64,000 bases of DNA. Origin: Limnohabitans sp. G3-2 (GTDB taxonomy: Bacteria; Pseudomonadota; Gammaproteobacteria; Burkholderiales; Burkholderiaceae_C). A program made the position numbers and the translations under genes. Position 1 is the first letter of the stretch. Each line of letters opens with the position of its first letter. This document shows, one piece after another, positions 63,269 through 64,000 of the stretch. The notes beneath the pieces were generated by a model. The model saw only the letters and a list, made by a program, of their open reading frames with translations, ran no database searches and had not been told where the DNA came from. The stretch covers positions 62,001 to 126,000 of the forward strand of contig NZ_NESG01000003.1 in the NCBI RefSeq assembly GCF_002778275.1, given 5' to 3'.

Positions 63269-64000
63269 ATGGACTCAATGATGCGTTGGATGCATGGCCC
63301 TGTATGGAAAAAATGTGCGAGCGCCTTGCTGCTGGGCTTGCTGCTCCTGAATGCTTCAGGGTCTCAAGCTGCTGAAAAATCCTTGCGCATCGGGTCTTTG
63401 GTCCCGAAAAATTCTTTGTACCACCGCCAATTGCTCGACATTGCTGAGAGCTGGCGGACGGCGCAAGGTGCGGGCGCCAAGTTCCTGGTCTACCCCGATG
63501 GCAGCCAAGGCGGCGAGGCCGAAATGGCACGCCGCATGCGCATTGGACAGCTGCAAGGGGCCTTGTTGTCGGTGGTGGGTTTGCGTGAAATTGAACCCTC
63601 CATCGCGGCCCTGCAGTCAATGCCCCTGTTGTTTCGCAACTGGGAAGAGCTGGACTACGTGCGCGAGAAAATGCGCCTGGCCATGGAAAAGAAGTTTTTG
63701 GACAAAGGCTTTGTGGTCTTGGCTTGGGGCGACGCGGGTTGGGTGCGGTTCTTCTCCAAAGAAGCGGCCGTCAGACCCGACGATTACAAGCGCATGAAGT
63801 TCTTTGCATGGGGCTCCGAGCCCGACCAGCAAGCCATCATGAAAAGCCTGGGCTACACCCCGGTGCCCTTGGAGACCACAGACATCTTGCCCGCGATCCA
63901 GACGGGCATGATCAATGTGGTCCCCTCCACGCCTTACTTTGCTTTGGCCACCCAGGTGTACAACACCGCGCCGCACATGCTGGAGATCAACTGGGCACCG
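63269..64000 (+). CDS. TRAP transporter substrate-binding protein DctP (3' part missing)
   Basis: The first 244 codons; the gene runs off the right edge. A signal peptide (to about residue 35, ending SQAA) precedes the DctP fold: LRIGSLVPKNSLYHRQLLDI, QGGEAEMARRMRIGQLQGAL, WGDAGWVRFFSK and the IQTGMINVVPSTPYFALAT block. The usual carboxylate-binding Arg cannot be placed with certainty. It follows the TatT gene with no gap. The membrane subunits DctQ and DctM, if present, lie beyond the window. Confidence 0.88.
   Translation, partial: MDSMMRWMHGPVWKKCASALLLGLLLLNASGSQAAEKSLRIGSLVPKNSLYHRQLLDIAESWRTAQGAGAKFLVYPDGSQGGEAEMARRMRIGQLQGALLSVVGLREIEPSIAALQSMPLLFRNWEELDYVREKMRLAMEKKFLDKGFVVLAWGDAGWVRFFSKEAAVRPDDYKRMKFFAWGSEPDQQAIMKSLGYTPVPLETTDILPAIQTGMINVVPSTPYFALATQVYNTAPHMLEINWAP

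Overview
The window is a stretch of bacterial chromosome, high in G+C and densely coded. It looks like a betaproteobacterium of the order Burkholderiales, most likely family Comamonadaceae (a Limnohabitans/Rhodoferax-type freshwater bacterium). The evidence is the gene order of the caa3-type cytochrome oxidase locus with its small Burkholderiales-specific partners (DUF2244, DUF2970, DUF2909, a 38-residue assembly protein), a Bug-type periplasmic binding protein, the RpfE-type gene next to recJ, and protein sequences typical of the family. Species cannot be named from the sequence alone. No rRNA, tRNA, CRISPR array, insertion sequence or prophage was seen.

Layout. 0-13 kb holds housekeeping genes: an MFS carrier, a DUF2076 protein, rpfE-like and recJ, a 0.5 kb repeat-filled gap, coaD-rsmD, a pair of M16 peptidase genes, ftsY, rpoH behind a perfect CIRCE operator, and a Bug-family binding protein. 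13-23 kb is the aa3/caa3 cytochrome c oxidase locus with heme A synthesis, copper delivery and assembly factors (sco, ctaB, ctaA, surf1, coxC, ctaG, coxA, coxB). 23-26 kb has a degenerate BioC-like methyltransferase, a comF homologue, trmL and a protein that appears fused to a MaoC hydratase domain. 26-30 kb is a cytochrome cluster (SHP-like/DUF1924 monoheme cytochrome, diheme cytochrome c, cytochrome b561) read together with a QseBC-like two-component pair. 30-33.5 kb has a fatty-acid-hydroxylase-type protein, corA and ppk2.

33.5-47 kb is an envelope and lipid region: UDP-glucuronate 4-epimerase, two PAP2 phosphatases, a flippase-like protein, a polyprenyl-phosphate glycosyltransferase, an ArnT/Rgt-like lipid A glycosyltransferase, phosphatidylserine decarboxylase, a class III aminotransferase, an Mpo1/DUF962-like membrane protein, a GT4 glycosyltransferase, an LplT-like lysophospholipid carrier and UDP-glucose dehydrogenase. 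Together they could make UDP-glucuronate and UDP-galacturonate and place the sugar on lipid A or membrane glycolipid.

47-64 kb is a phosphorus acquisition block: pstSCAB-phoU-phoBR in one direction, phnF-DUF1045-phnN behind them, and the divergent C-P lyase operon phnGHIJ-(GNAT)-KLM, followed by a TRAP T-component/DctP pair that runs off the window. Sequences matching the PhoB box (two 7-mers like CTGTCAT, 4 bases apart) lie upstream of pstS and ppk2. Weaker matches precede the Mpo1-like gene, the GT4 gene and the TRAP genes, and possibly ugd. This suggests that much of the right half answers to phosphate limitation, including a possible phosphorus-sparing lipid remodelling step; that link is inference.
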